A stretch of 64,000 bases of DNA, taken from the NCBI GenBank assembly GCA_948567375.1, contig OX419755.1, positions 54,764,291 to 54,828,290 of the forward strand, read 5' to 3'. Each line of letters begins with the position of its first letter. Within the stretch, counting starts at the first letter, position 1. This document shows positions 10,301 to 23,895 of the stretch, one piece after another. Made by a program: the position numbers and the translations under genes. The DNA is from Lunularia cruciata. Lineage: Eukaryota; Streptophyta; Marchantiopsida; Lunulariales; Lunulariaceae. A model generated the notes under the pieces. The model saw only the letters and a program-made list of their open reading frames with translations. It searched no databases and was not told the DNA's origin.

Positions 10301-13300
10301 AACACAATGTTGTTAACAAGATGTAAATTGCATGATCTTTTCTAATCTATTGATGTGCCATGATAAAGTCTTTGTGCCTTACTCTTCTTAATTATTTGAG
10401 AATAAGTTAAACCCCTATAACATATTTCAAATTCACAAGAAGGATATTTTAAACCTTGAAACATCTCTCTACTTCAAGTAGCAAACTAGGTTCAAGGATT
10501 GTTGTGTATGTGTTACAAGTATTAACTCAATGTTCTTTACACTCTTGACATGCTAAAAGTCATCCTTTAAGAAAGCTTAGCAAACTTCCCTAATAATGTA
10601 TTATGATGTAGCTTTAGTATGGCATTATAAGCTTGACAAGGAAAAATGACATCTTAGTAAAAAAATTAGCAATATAATAGAGGTAGAAGGAAGGAATATA
10701 AAGAAGAATGTAGAAATTTATTGTGTGTATAGTTGTCTCTATCAATAGCACCAATTCTAATAGAATGTGCAGGGCATCTCATATATAAGTGATACACAAC
10801 CTTATCAAGATATACATTGTAAAGGCTATAAACTTAATTGGTGGTTCATATCCCAAATGCAACACATTATATCAAGGAGCTTGTGGAGATTTGCATCTTC
10901 AAGGTGCTCTTCTACAAAAAGAGCATTTTATTCCTTCCATAGCTCATCCCATGTGAGTTTTTTTATCTTCTATTATAAGGTAATCGTAGTTTCAATTGTA
11001 GTTTTTGCTACAAACAATGCAACTAAATTTTTGAATTAGCTATAGCTATAGAATTTAGCCTTCATTTTCTTGTACTTAGAGCACTCCACATGAATACTAC
11101 TAATGAAAGGTATTGTGTCTTTAGATGACATAGTGGGATTATGGGAGTTTTTTTCAAGAGATGCATTCAAAATAAGCATCTTGATGCACATTCCCATTAA
11201 TTTATTTGACTTCCATTTGAAGTACCTCAGGAAAGAAATCTCTCACAAAACTTTTTGTTGAGATATGATGAGCTTAGAAGTGTAAAAGAAAATCTAAACA
11301 CTTGTAAGGTTCAAACAAAAGCAATTAAATAGTTACACATAATGTTGACTTGAACAAGAGTAAGATATGAAAGATGTTATGAGATGCAAACATACAAAAC
11401 TACATGGAATAAGGAGCACATGGAATATGAAATGAAAATTTAACTAGAAATGAACTAAAATTGGAGTGGAAATATTCACTTGCATGTTATTGAGGAAGGG
11501 ACAAGCATAATGATTTTATAGCTTGTTAAATTTTTTTGCTTTAATAACCTTGTTGGGTTAATGGTAATCATGAAGTCATCTATTATAGCCATAAGAGAAG
11601 TACCACTAGTGTTATTAACAAACAAAGTTATAAGCATGTCAAGAAGTATTGCATGTCACCCAAGAGAATACTAGCAAATCTTGCCTATTGAATGATATTA
11701 TGTGAGTACATGATGTCAAATATTTTTTTAATTGAGTATATGTAGCCCACCATATACAACAAAAATGTAGTATATGCTTGCAAAAATTGGTAGCATTGAC
11801 TTTAAGAGCCTTATAATTGATTGCATAAAGCTAGTAAGTATTTTGAATAAACATATGATCTTATTTAGAATTAACTAGCATAGAGAAGTTACAACATCAA
11901 AACATCAATCCAAATAAATTAATATTTACAAGAAATAATACAAACTAATAAATAATTTACAATAGAAATTATTTTGGAGTAACTTGAAGCAAATCAATAG
12001 TGTAGTAGTTTAAAAAAACAATTTTCCTAGTGTACAAAAAATTTAGTACAAACAATACCTAATTATAGCAATAATAAGGACCTTTCCGTCCTAGCAAATT
12101 TTGCTAATGTATATTGGAGGTGGCACATAAACTGAGTGCTCTTGTGGGTTTCATCTTACATAAAAACTTGTCATTTACTAATGAAATTCACTCTTGTCAA
12201 TAGTTGGATTCTTATAAGGCTAAAAACTAGTGTAATTCTTGGCAAACATCCTAACTTGTCTATCCTAGTAAAATTTGTTTGTGTATATTAATAGACAAAA
12301 TCTTTAGTCAAAATAATATTTTCTTTATGTTAATGAAACTTGTTAATGCTAACTCACTTCAAACCTAATGTCTAATTTCTTCTTATGGAAAAAATAAGAC
12401 AACTCAAATAGCTTAGAAGTACATTTAATGGTCAATCAATAGAATTATAGATTTTGTATTAGATGGTGCAATATTTTAGCATTTTATGTAGTTCAAGGAT
12501 CAAGAATTAGTCAATAATTCTTTGTGTTGTCTTTTAGTCCACATGTCCATCTGTGCCATTGAGAATAAAAGCTTGACCACAATGCCCAGTTCTTGATCTT
12601 CTTCTTGCTTTTTGTACAAGGCTACACTAATGGACCAAAACATTGGCATTAAGTAGTAGTTACTATTTGCATTTACCCTTTGTAGTATCTTTGCCCATAA
12701 GAAAGAATTTACTCACAAATTTATCATGCACATAATTATGGATCTCTTGTTTTTAGAATCTGATTTTAATTTTATTAATATTGATGTAAAAAATAGTTAC
12801 ATGCACGTCCTCTTTTATTTCAAATCCATCTGCACACTCAAATCACTTATCTCCAAGATGGAGCACTTTGCTAATCTAGTCTCTTTTTGTGTGTGTCTAT
12901 ATTGGAGTTATTTCCATTTGGGAAAATAGTTTTTTAATTCTATATACCACAATATCTTGATGTTTTTTTTCTCTTTACTACCATGCTTATCAACAAACAA
13001 CTCAGTTCATCAAAAGATTTCCAATCATCTATGACCACTAATTTTGATCCTCTAATGGACATTCTTATGGAAGTACTCATAACAATAAGACTTGCACTAT
13101 TCATGGTGTTCTAAGTATGACTCAAGGTCATAACCAATACAAATAGGTGCATATTGGACATGTGTCTTGAGATGATAGTTTGTCCAATTTCCATCCTAGT
13201 TGGCTTGGGTTAAAGTAGGATCCATTTTTGGTCTCATCCACAAATTAGCATTATTTATTATATGCTTTAGTCTGTATACATTGCTTAAGCTTTTTGGTTT

Positions 13301-14599
13301 GAGCACCATTTAGTTACCTATATATTCAATAGCTACAATAGAAATGTTGCATTTAAGGTCTTTCTTATTCAGGATGCACAAATTCCAAGAATAAGTTCCT
13401 TGATTGGAATGAACTAGGCTAATGATTGTTGGCTATGGATAAGAGAAATCAACTTATCAGCAAATTTTGGAAGGAAGAAGGAGTAAATCTAAGCTTTTTT
13501 GGATATGTTAGTTTTTGCTTGAGTACCCAAACTTTCATTGTCCACATTTGCTATTTCAAGGAACCAAAGTCATTCAAAATTGGTCTACTTTGGCTTACAC
13601 TCTAAAGGTTTACAAGAAAGGAGATAATAGGATAGGTCAGTTGTGTGGTTACTATAATAAAATAATAGTTTGCATGGTTGCTTTGGGGCATAAGTTTTTT
13701 TATATTATCCTCTCATGTTCATTGGCTTTTGGAAATTATTTGCACGTTACTCATATAGTTATCCATAAAAGTGCATACACATGATAATTAAATTGTGTTT
13801 GGACATGAAAGGAAAAGGCTATCCATAGAGGTAGTTGAAGAGGAATATAATGTGTTATTCAAGTCAGTAATCAGCTCTTAATAGTCATTACTCTTGAGTT
13901 GTAGCATAACTAGGAAACTACATCAAATCTTATGTAGTAGCAATGGAAATTTGATGAATTGTTTAACATTCTAAGTTGTATTTTGCATCTACATGCATAC
14001 AATAACAAACTCAAAGCATTAGGAAAGAGGAAAGAAATCAGTTTGATTTTCACACAATCTCAAAGCTTCAACTAAACTCTTAGTTCAATTTCATTCAATT
14101 TTTCACTTTTGGTTGGTTAAGAATTTGCCAAAAGCTATTGCCATATTTTTAAGCTCAATTTTAGACTTAATAAAAATGAGATCAAGTGAAGGTTTTTACA
14201 AGGCTTTGATAGCATTTGATGTTACCTATCATACAAAAAATAACTAGAGCACATCTTTTACACATTTGGACAATAAGAACCTTCAATGAATATATATATT
14301 ATCTTTATTTTCATACAACACTCCAAAAGGCATGGAGATATTATGGTGTCTTTACCATGAAGCAATGAGGGAAAATAGCATTGATATTAAGGAAATTATA
14401 GCTCATTGCTATTTTATTGCAAACAATAATAAAGCAAGGTGTTCAAAAGATCTACTTCAATGGCATGAGATGCCTTGAGAAAGAAAGGTCCAATTCCTTC
14501 TATAATGACATGGTGTCATTCAAATTTGTAATATTATGGTAAGACTGGTTGATCCCATGAAGATACAAGTCAGATATGTCTAAAAAAAAGGAAAAAGTG
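10301..14599. other. AT-rich spacer between inverted arms, no gene seen
   Basis: About 4.3 kb of AT-rich sequence with only short unconvincing ORFs. I saw no conserved protein motif, tRNA, or splice-compatible gene model. It separates the two inverted repeat arms. Confidence 0.5.
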
Positions 14600-16059
14600 T
14601 CACAAAGTTGACGATCTATTGTTTAATATTTAACCTTGTGGGCAAAGTCATTCCCAAAAGAGTGTAGTCTCACCCCTATTAATGTACTACAAAAAGGTAA
14701 ATGATTACTAATCATTTCCATGGTAATTGAAGTCCCAAGGACTCTTGAATGGATCATTAGTAGTGAAGGTCACTTTCCCTTAGAATTTCCTTATCCTCCA
14801 ATTAGCCTGACCAAATTCTTGCTTACCATCATCAATGATTGTTCTATGATCTATCTTCTGCACCACCATTATGAACATTAGGTCATAAAAGATAGATAGA
14901 CCTCAAAGGGTCTCACAAATAAGAAATGGAATGTGCAAACTAAATTGGAGTCAAATCTCCAAAGGGTCCTATCTCTTTTTCATCTATGATTGTAATATAA
15001 TGTACTACTTTTCCTGGAAGGCACTACTTCATAAGAGAGTAGAATGATTCTTACTACTTAGTCTCCCAATTTGTGGTACTTAACAATACCTAGGCCTATA
15101 AAAGTCTATTATGATATTTCTCTTGGCCTACGTAGAGCACTTAGAGGTCCATCCTCTAGTTCCACAAAAATGATTCTTCCACTTTAGTGCTTATACTTCT
15201 ATGCCACGATTCCTCACAACTAAGTGATTAAGTAGGCATAAATTCATATACAGAGCAACCACATACACATACCATGACTTGATAGTCTTGATGGTATTTA
15301 CTTGTTTATTGCAAAGAAAGAATGCACCAAATGATCACAAAATTGGGTTTAAGCCCTATGTACATTTTCTACTTAGTTGCCAAAGAGATCCAAGGGCTAC
15401 AATGTACTAAAAATATTTTAATTACATCTAGTCCTCACTAATAACATTCTTATCTTATCCTAATCTAATCTCTAAGTAGGCATGTCTAACATGCACTACC
15501 ACCTCAACAGATTTTTTTTATCTTCTGGTGTCATATAATGGTCTACTTGGATTTCATATTTACACTAAGGTCTAAAATGTTTTTAAATATGAAGTGTCTT
15601 GGCTAGGACTACAAGAGCTGAAAAAAATAAAAAATGAGCTACAAGATGGGTTGATTGCTACTAAGGTTTCCACAGCTTGAGTTGTAAGTCATCATTGAGG
15701 TTGTTAATTGCTATAGGACAATTGGGCCGTTCTTGTGACAAACTACTTGCAACTTTGTAGATTTAAATGAGGTCAACAAGCTCCCTTTTGTACTTGATAC
15801 CCTCATATAAAACACTCATTTTGAGCCACTTTGAACTTTGAGTTTGTGTGGCTCTGCAATTTGAAGGACAAGGCGGTTAGCTGATCATTTGTTTAAACCT
15901 TCCTCTTGAGAGCCCAATCTAAGTTCTAAAATCTAAGTTCTTTGTTTGGTTTGTAGTGTTGGTTGCCATCCAATCCAATTGGTTCAAGAGTTGAGTCACA
16001 ATATGTTCTATGGTTGTGAGAAGCTCCACATACATGTTTGCTAAGTTCTTGTAGTCTCA

Positions 16060-16690
16060 CTAAAGTTCTAACCTCAGGTCCTCTTGTATCTTCATTGTAA
16101 TCTCCTCTTCCTTCTCTTGTGCTTGGTTCAAGCTCATAGTAATTTCTTGGATACAAAGATCTATGAGCTCTTTCAGATTCTTGTACAATCCTTTTGCTAC
16201 AACTAGGTTTGTATTAGTGGCATCTAGTTCTATTTGGATGGTCATCAGCTCTTCATCTTGTGCCTTCATCGGCTCTTCATGGCAAGTTTGTTGTTCAAAG
16301 AAATTAGTTTTCACAACATTAAATTTCATTTGTAGGTGTTGTAAGATGACTTTGTTTTGTTCTTGTAATGCCAATTATGCTTGTTGGAACTTTTTGAGGA
16401 GTTGGTCTTTCTCCTATGGCAATGCAATCTCTTTCACAAGTCATTCATTGGTGCTACTCAATGTGGTACAAAGCAAGGCTTTGTCTTTGGTGGTTGTGCT
16501 TATTTTGTCATGAAGGTACTTTACAAGCTTAGTTGGCTTGTTGATATTGGAGTCCAACTCTTTGTAGAAGGGTGCAATCTCCTCTAGTAGCTCCATTGTT
16601 GGCTTTATGACATGTACAAAGTATATCAAAATCAACCATTTCATCAAATTATAATCATATTTTAGACAATGGTGAATGTCACCCATCATA
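16060..16690 (-). pseudogene. Coiled-coil ORF remnant of the repeat family
   Basis: Two ORF pieces (16,441-16,690 and 16,060-16,374) are linked by a stretch with few stops. They read as a charged, heptad-rich helix protein, for example EEPMKAQDEELMTIQIELD and NQAQEKEEEITMKIQEDL. The same protein is recognisable at about 2,460-3,060. Family and function are unknown to me. It resembles a structural or gag-like extra ORF of a retroelement more than a host enzyme, but this is inference. Confidence 0.5.
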
Positions 16691-18977
16691 TTTGGGTTAT
16701 CATCTCATATTGAAGATTGTGCTACTAGTGTTTTGTAAGAAGGACACGCCATCTCTATGTGTTTTCATGTTGTCTCATTGGCCACCATGGTGGAATCATC
16801 TTCTTTTAGCTTGAGCTTTGATTTTGCATTTCCTTAGCCTACACAAAACCTTAGTTAGTTAGTGCTCCCAGAGTGACATCTATGATGTTCATAGAAGAAT
16901 TCTTAGGTTGACAAGGTTTGGGGAAAAAGATAAGTATTAGCATGGTGTCATACTTTGCCTTTCTCTCTCTAGGAACACACTATGTGCCTAGCTATGGAAG
17001 TCATGGATCAAGGTCTTGTGTAGATGTGTCACTACTAGTTTGAGCACACATTTTGCCCAATCACTGGAACCTTTTACTCTTGTTTCTAGTATTTCTTCTA
17101 TCAAGTAGGGGAGTAACGGGCAACCTAACCTTTCATCACAACACATAATCCTTGTATGTCGGTCATCAATTCTAGCATTACCAAAGAGAAAACCATAGCA
17201 CACCTAGAAGTTAGGAACCTAAGGGCAATGCCCGCACACCAATCCAAGCCAATTGGGCATACAAACAGGCATGTAAGCATGGAGAAGATCCAATCACAAG
17301 AAGTCAACAAAAAGTCTCCGTGCCTTTTGTCAGATATGAGCTTTAGAGCCTTCTTTCTTTTTCCTCAAGCTAATTCCCGTCAATCTGTACCCCAAGATCC
17401 TTCCAATATATACTCTAGATTTTGATATATTCCTAATCCAAGTGGTGAATTTTATGTCTTTTTGATGGGGAAAATTTTGTGCAATTCATATGGACATAAT
17501 TTTTCTTTGTGACTTGAATTAAAATTTTCTAGAATTAAATGGAAATTCTGTAAGATAAGCTTTCCAATGATATAAAACAAGACAAAATTTGACTACTACA
17601 GCTCCCTTTACAATGTCTTAAACTTGGTCAACCTTTTGCAAGTTTTTACCTTAATTTCAAAATCCATAGTTGAGGGTTTGCTCCTAAATCTTGGCAAGTG
17701 CAAACAAATTTCTAGATCAGAAATACATATAGTCCTCAAAACCACTCCAGTAGATTAAATTATTCAATCATAGTCCCAAAAATGGAAGACTGGGCATGTA
17801 GTAGTGATTGAAGATAGAAATGCTCATATTGAGGTTACGATAGTATTTTCAATGGAACTTATAGCCTCAAATATCACTCTTTATGAACTATAAGTCAACC
17901 AATTTTTTATAGTAGCTATTCATACATATTAGCTAAACCTTGTGAAGTTTGATTGCTCAGTCCAATCCCAAAGCCAAGATATGGATCTTCCTAAATTGGG
18001 CTAACTTGTGAGCTCTACTCACCCAGGTATGCTTGATCCAAGACATTGAATTCTCTATTTGAGAAATTTACATGAAATCTTTTCCAAAGGTGAAAGACCT
18101 AACTACCAACAATGCCAGAGAATTTCATTGCTTGATTCAAACCATAGCTTGAGAAGTAACCAAAGAGAACAAGATTATGATCATGTTTGGGGTACCCCAA
18201 ACCTGATCATAATCTTCACCTCAACAACTTGATTTCCAATGCTCCAACTTCAATTGATAATATTTAATTTGAGATTGACTCAAAAATAGAATTTATTGTT
18301 CTTAATATAGTAAGCACTTCATCAACTCACTATTTCTATTGATAGATCATGAAAAGATATGATATAGCTCTCAAAATTCTCTTGTTTGCACATCTATGTA
18401 AGAATTCAACCCCCACTATTTCAGTTGAATCTAATCCACTCAAAATCTGATCAATTCCTTGGTTTTTTTTCTCAATTGTAGCCTATCAGCTCTTCTCTCC
18501 AACCATGACCTTGTCTCCTCAAATGTGCTCCCCTAACTTCTTCCACGATTGAAGAAGTTCACGCTTCTCTTCTTGGGACCCAAAGTCTTGCAAATTTGTC
18601 ATTTTGCCTCTTCACTCTTGGACAAAATGGACCCCACAACTCTACCTTGAAGCTCATGAGAAAAATTAAGTCATTCTTTATCTGTAAGAGCACATAGATT
18701 GTCAAATCCTAGACTTGCATGTAAGTAAGCACTAGAAAGATAACATGATCTGGATTTTCTATCATCGACTCCATGAATACTGCCTCAAAATATGCCACCA
18801 TCAATCGCCTAAGCCATCACAGTGTAGAATCTAAAGTTTGATGAGGAAAGGATTTGGGAGTGGCAGATCGAGAGCAGGGGACATCTCTTGCTCAAATGCT
18901 TTCCCCGACACTCTAACACTCACGCTCTGCTACAACTCTCACTTCCAATGTCCTTCTCCCACTCAAGACACCTCAAA

Positions 18978-19373
18978 TTAAAACACACCAACTCTCCACC
19001 ACCTATATACATAAGAGCACTTCTTACTAATCACAATGGTGTTGTATGCTTCTTTGATAGATATAAACTTCTTGGTGCAAGCATACTCCTCATCTACATT
19101 ATGATACTTTGTTATTTCCTTGGCCAAATTGGGATGTCTATTGAAGTAGGCCGGATGGTGGAAGTGACTCAAAAGTTTTTCCTTCTCCTTGTTTGTTAGA
19201 AAGCCCATTCCAAGGTAGAAGTGCACAATGAAAGGTGCTACAATTGTGGCCACTCCTTGTTCTATGTCCTTGAGCAGCTTTTTTACTCTTTCACTAAACA
19301 TCCACTCCCAACTCAAAAGTTTCCCTTCATGTAGAAGTTGGAAGAAAATAGCTTGGTTGAGATTAACATACAA
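18978..19373 (-). pseudogene. Conserved N-terminal part of the repeat ORF
   Basis: The 131-codon ORF has a diagnostic core, FIVHFYLGMGFLTNKEKEKL. It recurs with stops at about 1,615-1,670 and, more diverged (FLVHFYISYGLLTKEEKLEF), at 59,896-59,955. Three copies in different states of decay indicate one dispersed repeat-borne gene family. I do not recognise the domain. Confidence 0.5.
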
Positions 19374-19689
19374 TTTTTGTTTTGATCAAAATAGCTTCAT
19401 GATGATGATTATGTTATGACTTATTGAATGGGATCTTTTACATATTCTATTTTATACCCATGAATGGACTTCCTTCCTATGAACGCATTGTCTATCTTGG
19501 CTTTCATACTCTTACTAGGCCTACCATGAGAAGTATCAATATAAATCTGGCCAAATGGCTTGCATTTTTTCCCTAAAACTCATTGCCAATGGTTTTTGGT
19601 CCACATAACAAGGGTGGCTCTCATTGACTTTGTATACATGTTGTTTCATATTTCTTCTAGCATCACCAGGTCTGTAAAACTCTACTCCC

Positions 19690-19691
<2 letters not shown>

Positions 19692-19750
<59 letters not shown>
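19692..19750. repeat. (AT)n microsatellite
   Basis: About 29 uninterrupted TA dinucleotides. Confidence 0.97.
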
Positions 19751-19752
<2 letters not shown>

Positions 19753-20030
19753 TTTCTACTTTTCAAGTACATTACTCAATAATGCAATCCTGATTTTGGT
19801 CACTCAAGGGGTTTGCAAATGATTTCATCTGCCTTGCATGATTTTTTCTCCATCTTAACTACCATTGCTCATTCCACCATCTTGAAGATATTCAATCCTA
19901 CTTTCTCTTGTATTACCTTTGCATAGCACTCTTACACTTGAGTTTGCATTCTGCACTTCATAGCAGATCTTGGACAACAATTAAACAGTTTTTTACACAA
20001 GAGAAATGAAAAATGATGCAAGTAAAAAGA

Positions 20031-20070
20031 AACTCCTCATGGGGTGGGACCCCATCCCATGAGGAGTTAT
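20031..20070. repeat. Inverted repeat near the TATA box of copy 2
   Basis: AACTCCTCATGGG and CCCATGAGGAGTT form 13-bp arms around a short GC-rich loop, 20-25 bp from the TATA box of the LTR-like segment. Confidence 0.8.
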
Positions 20071-21930
20071 GCATGAGGAGTAGGCTTTTATAGATCTCAT
20101 TGCCCAGTTGCTGCTCAACCATTGCAATGGTTGGTTAAGGGTTGTGGTAGAATGGTGCACATGCAAGCCTCTTGGAAAATGGTCACAAATGGTTCTTGGG
20201 TGACATGCCACAAGTTGTGGATCATGGATTTTGAATTGGTATAGAATCCAACACAACATTATTTTGATAGAATCTTGTTGCTTTGCAACTTGTATGAAGA
20301 GCTTCCATAAAAATTTTCCATTGTCATAGGCCATCTTGTATCATAGTCCTCATTGCATGGTCCAACATGGATAGGGGATGATACATAATCCACATTTTAT
20401 GGTCACGGTAGGAAAATTCTGGTCTTTGTTTGGGAAACTTGTAATTGGTGGGAGGTTCATCAAGCTAGATTTGGACTTTGTTTAGGACAAAGCACAACCT
20501 CATCATTTTATCCTACTTAGTATTATCCTAAGACATATTATATTGTCTAAAATGCTCCTAAAATACTAAAAATGCAATAAAATGGGACAAAAAGGGAAAA
20601 GTGGGTCATGATATACTCCCTCTTCAAATGAGTGCATCCTCACAACAAAATTTTATTTTTCATTTTTTATTTTGTTTTTGTTAACAAAGTTATTTACAAA
20701 CTTGCCATTTGTTTACTTTGGTGACAAGCACATTTGGTGACAAGCACATCTAGGTCAAACAAATAATGAAGTATTTTTGTGCCATATCTACCCTTTATGA
20801 TCCCCATCCATCTGAGATGTAGCTTTCTTGGGAATAATCAGTGATGGCTATTATACATCAATACTAAGTCTCCATTTATTACCTATACTTTTGGTATTTT
20901 TGTGTCATGATGCTTTTGCCACTAGAGCTTTTGTTTCTTTGTTGTTGTGTCAGATGCTTTTCTATGTTCTTCTAGGAATATCAACTGTTGGATGCGTGTG
21001 AACTGACTATCTTCCTCAAACATGCATCCCTTGTATAGGATTTTGTAAGTTCAAATGTTGAACTCTATTGGTAAAATCAGATGTAGCATGTATGTCAAGA
21101 AGTACGGTGTTTGCTTAGTGGTAATCTTCCTTATAGTAAAATATGCTTATAGGGAAGCCAATAACTTTGTATCCCAATTGTAAGCATAATTAATCATTAC
21201 CTTGTTGAGAATCTTGCAAAGTAAGCCATTAGCCTTTTTTGTGTAACCATTTGCCTTTAGTTTGTAAAAATTAGTCTTATGATGCTTGATCTAAAAATAA
21301 TTTGTGAGAGCCTCTCGTAGGTTTTTGAGGAAGTGTATCCCTTGGTTGCTAGTGAGCTCTAGTGGGCATCTATACCAAGAAGTGATGTTACAGAAAAAAG
21401 AACATGGCAACCATTTCATCGTCATCTTGTTGGGTTACTTTGGCTTCTACAATCTTTTTTGCATAATCCATACATACCAAAATGTATCATCATTTTTTTG
21501 TCTTTATATGGGCTAAATTGGTCTTACAAAGTTGATTCAACATTTTTTGAATGGTGCTAGAGGTAGAATGGGTTGTAGTGGCCATTGCAACATTGGAGTG
21601 AGTCTTTCACAATTCTTGATGTATGCATATACATCCTTGTACATTTTATGCCACCAATACCAAATTGGTAAAATCTTTTTGATGGTCATTTTGAGGGAAA
21701 AATTTCTATGTACCACTTTTAAGTGAAGAGACTGGATTACTCTCCCTACTTTGTATGATTCCAATCAATGTTAGAGGATTTGTCCTCACTTAATTTGAGT
21801 AGGATATTTGACTGTAGTTGGTAAGGACTCATTTCATGATAGAGCATCACTCAATATTGGGGATCAAGTCCAATGGAGCATAGCAAGGTACAAAGATAAT
21901 TGTACTCTTATGCATACCTTGTGGGTATTT

Positions 21931-22615
21931 TGTAACACCCATTGATACATGTATGCTCCATTATGATATTTAGTTTGATATTGCAAATAGTTGAGATATA
22001 TATTTTTATAGAGTTAAATTAAGCCTCTACATTATCCATGATTAGCTAGAGTTAGTTGTAGCCAAAATTCATATGACTCTACATTAGAAGAGGTGAAAAA
22101 GTGAGCACCATTATTTTGGATTCCAGTGTATTGAGTTTATATTATTCCTAAGTGTTTGGCTTTGAGGAAAGAGTTGAGAACTCTTGGAACTACAAGCCTA
22201 TTTGGTTTGGATTCTTGTATAGTCTAAGGATAGCCCATGTGAAGGAATCCTTGACTTAGTAGTTGGGTCAAGATAAGACCATATGCTTAGGGGATTATTC
22301 CCATGAGTTTGGATATTCCTTTAGACTTTTGACTTTATATGACTTTTGCCTAGTACTTGAGTTACTATGGTAATTAGTAACATTGGTGTGTGATTATTTG
22401 ACAAGTACATAAGCCAAGGGTGAGGAGATACTCATCATCCTTTCATTTGCAGCTATCTCTCTCTCATTGAGTTCTCTCATGAGCAATGACTTGAGTCTTG
22501 GAGATGCCTTGGAGTAGTACGATGGAGTTGGTTTCTTTGTCTTCTTAGTCCATGATGCACTACCTTAATAGACATCATGGGTTCATCTTGAGTGAAAGAT
22601 AGGCCAACTCACAAT
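21931..22615. repeat. LTR-like block 1 inside the pol fossil
   Basis: Starts TGTAACACCC, a common LTR start, and is about 70-75% identical to 23,225-23,895 by eye. It interrupts the RNase H/integrase part of the pol fossil. No target duplication was found, so solo-LTR status is provisional. Confidence 0.55.
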
Positions 22616-23224
22616 TCAGCCAAGATTTAAAAGATTTCCTCATCATAGAAATCATCATTGATCACCTTGTATTGGTCTTCCATCCTCAAACAAGACAAGA
22701 AATTTGCATTCTCATGATGATTTCCTTTCTACACCTACACATTGTTGGTGAACTCTTATAGTAGTAGTATCCATAATGCTATTTGTCCCAATAAATCCAC
22801 CTTCTTCACCAAGTGTTAGAGTGCAAAGTGGTCTACGGAAAATAATTTTTATTCCATGAGGTAATGCTGTAACTTTTTACAAGCATATACCATACCAAGT
22901 GCCTCTTGTAATTGTTGTGTACTTATGCTCTACTTGTGATAGCTACCTATTAGCATAGTACATTGGGTAGTCCTTTTTTTGTTATACTTTTGGCTCAAAA
23001 TCACTCTCATGCAACTGATGAGGTGTCCACATACACATGGAAGGGAGTATCTCAATTAGGTACCCTCATCATTGTGCCTCCACTAACTTCTCTTTCAATG
23101 TTACAAAGGCCTCTTTTTGGTATACTGCTTAGTTGTAGTGTTGTGTCTTTTTGAGCAACTTTGTGAGTGGAGTAGCTAAAACTACATAGCTAGGGATGCA
23201 TAACTAATAGTATCCTACATGGCC

Positions 23225-23895
23225 TATAACACCCATTTGTGCATGTGTGTGGTATTGTGATATATAGTTTGGTATTACAAGTACTTGATGGATATTATTT
23301 ATATAGAGATAAAGGATGATTCTACATTAGTCATGATTAGCTAAATTTAATCATAGCTAAGATAGAGGAGACCTTACTTTAGAAATAGTAGAAAAGATGA
23401 GCACCACTATTATGGATTTTAGTTTATTGACTTGGTATTATTCCTAGGTGTTTGGCTTTGAGGAAAGAGTTGAGAACTCTTTGCTCCACAAGCCCTTTGC
23501 TTCAAATTCTTTTATAACCCTTGTGAAGGGACCCTTCACTTCATGGTTGGATCAAGATAAGACCACATGCTTAGAGGAATATTCCCATGAGTATGGATAT
23601 TCCTTTAGACTTTATTTGACTTTTAGCCTGGTAACTTGAGTTACTCTAGTAAATAGTAACTTTGGTGCATAACTATTTCACAAGTATATAAACTAGGGAT
23701 GAGGAGGTATTCATCATCCTTTCATTTGCAATTATCTTTCTCATTGAGTTCTCTAGCAATGGTTTGAGTCTTGGAGTGTTAACCTTGGAGGAGTATGATG
23801 GAGTTGGGGTTCCTTTCCTTTTTAGTCCATGGTGCGCTACCATAATAGCCATAAGAGGTTCATCTTGAGTGAGAGACATGCTTGCTCATAGGCCA
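23225..23895. repeat. LTR-like block 2 inside the pol fossil
   Basis: A direct-orientation relative of 21,931-22,615 starting TATAACACCC, with a TATA-like ACAAGTATATAAACTAG near 23,680. The roughly 600 bp between the blocks is still host pol (RNase H), so these are two separate insertions, not one element. Confidence 0.55.

Larger units (their letters stand above)
14600..20608 (-). mobile_element. Degenerate LTR-bearing repeat, copy 2 (inverted)
   Basis: Read on the minus strand, this matches 299-3,060 plus 8,651-10,137 in the same order. The boundary TGACCCAC is at 20,608, the TATA box is at about 20,086-20,094, and ORF remnants follow. The LTR-like segment lies at 15,070-15,540. Just upstream of the 20,608 boundary lies a purine-rich stretch (GAAGAGGGAGTATA), as expected before a 3' LTR, and beyond it a gypsy pol fossil. 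Either the LTR is shared by two tandem elements, or the coiled-coil ORF belongs to an unusual long element. I could not decide between these. Confidence 0.55.

Noticed and set aside
19536-19772. ORF rich in Tyr-Ile repeats
   Set aside because: It is a translation of the (AT)n microsatellite.
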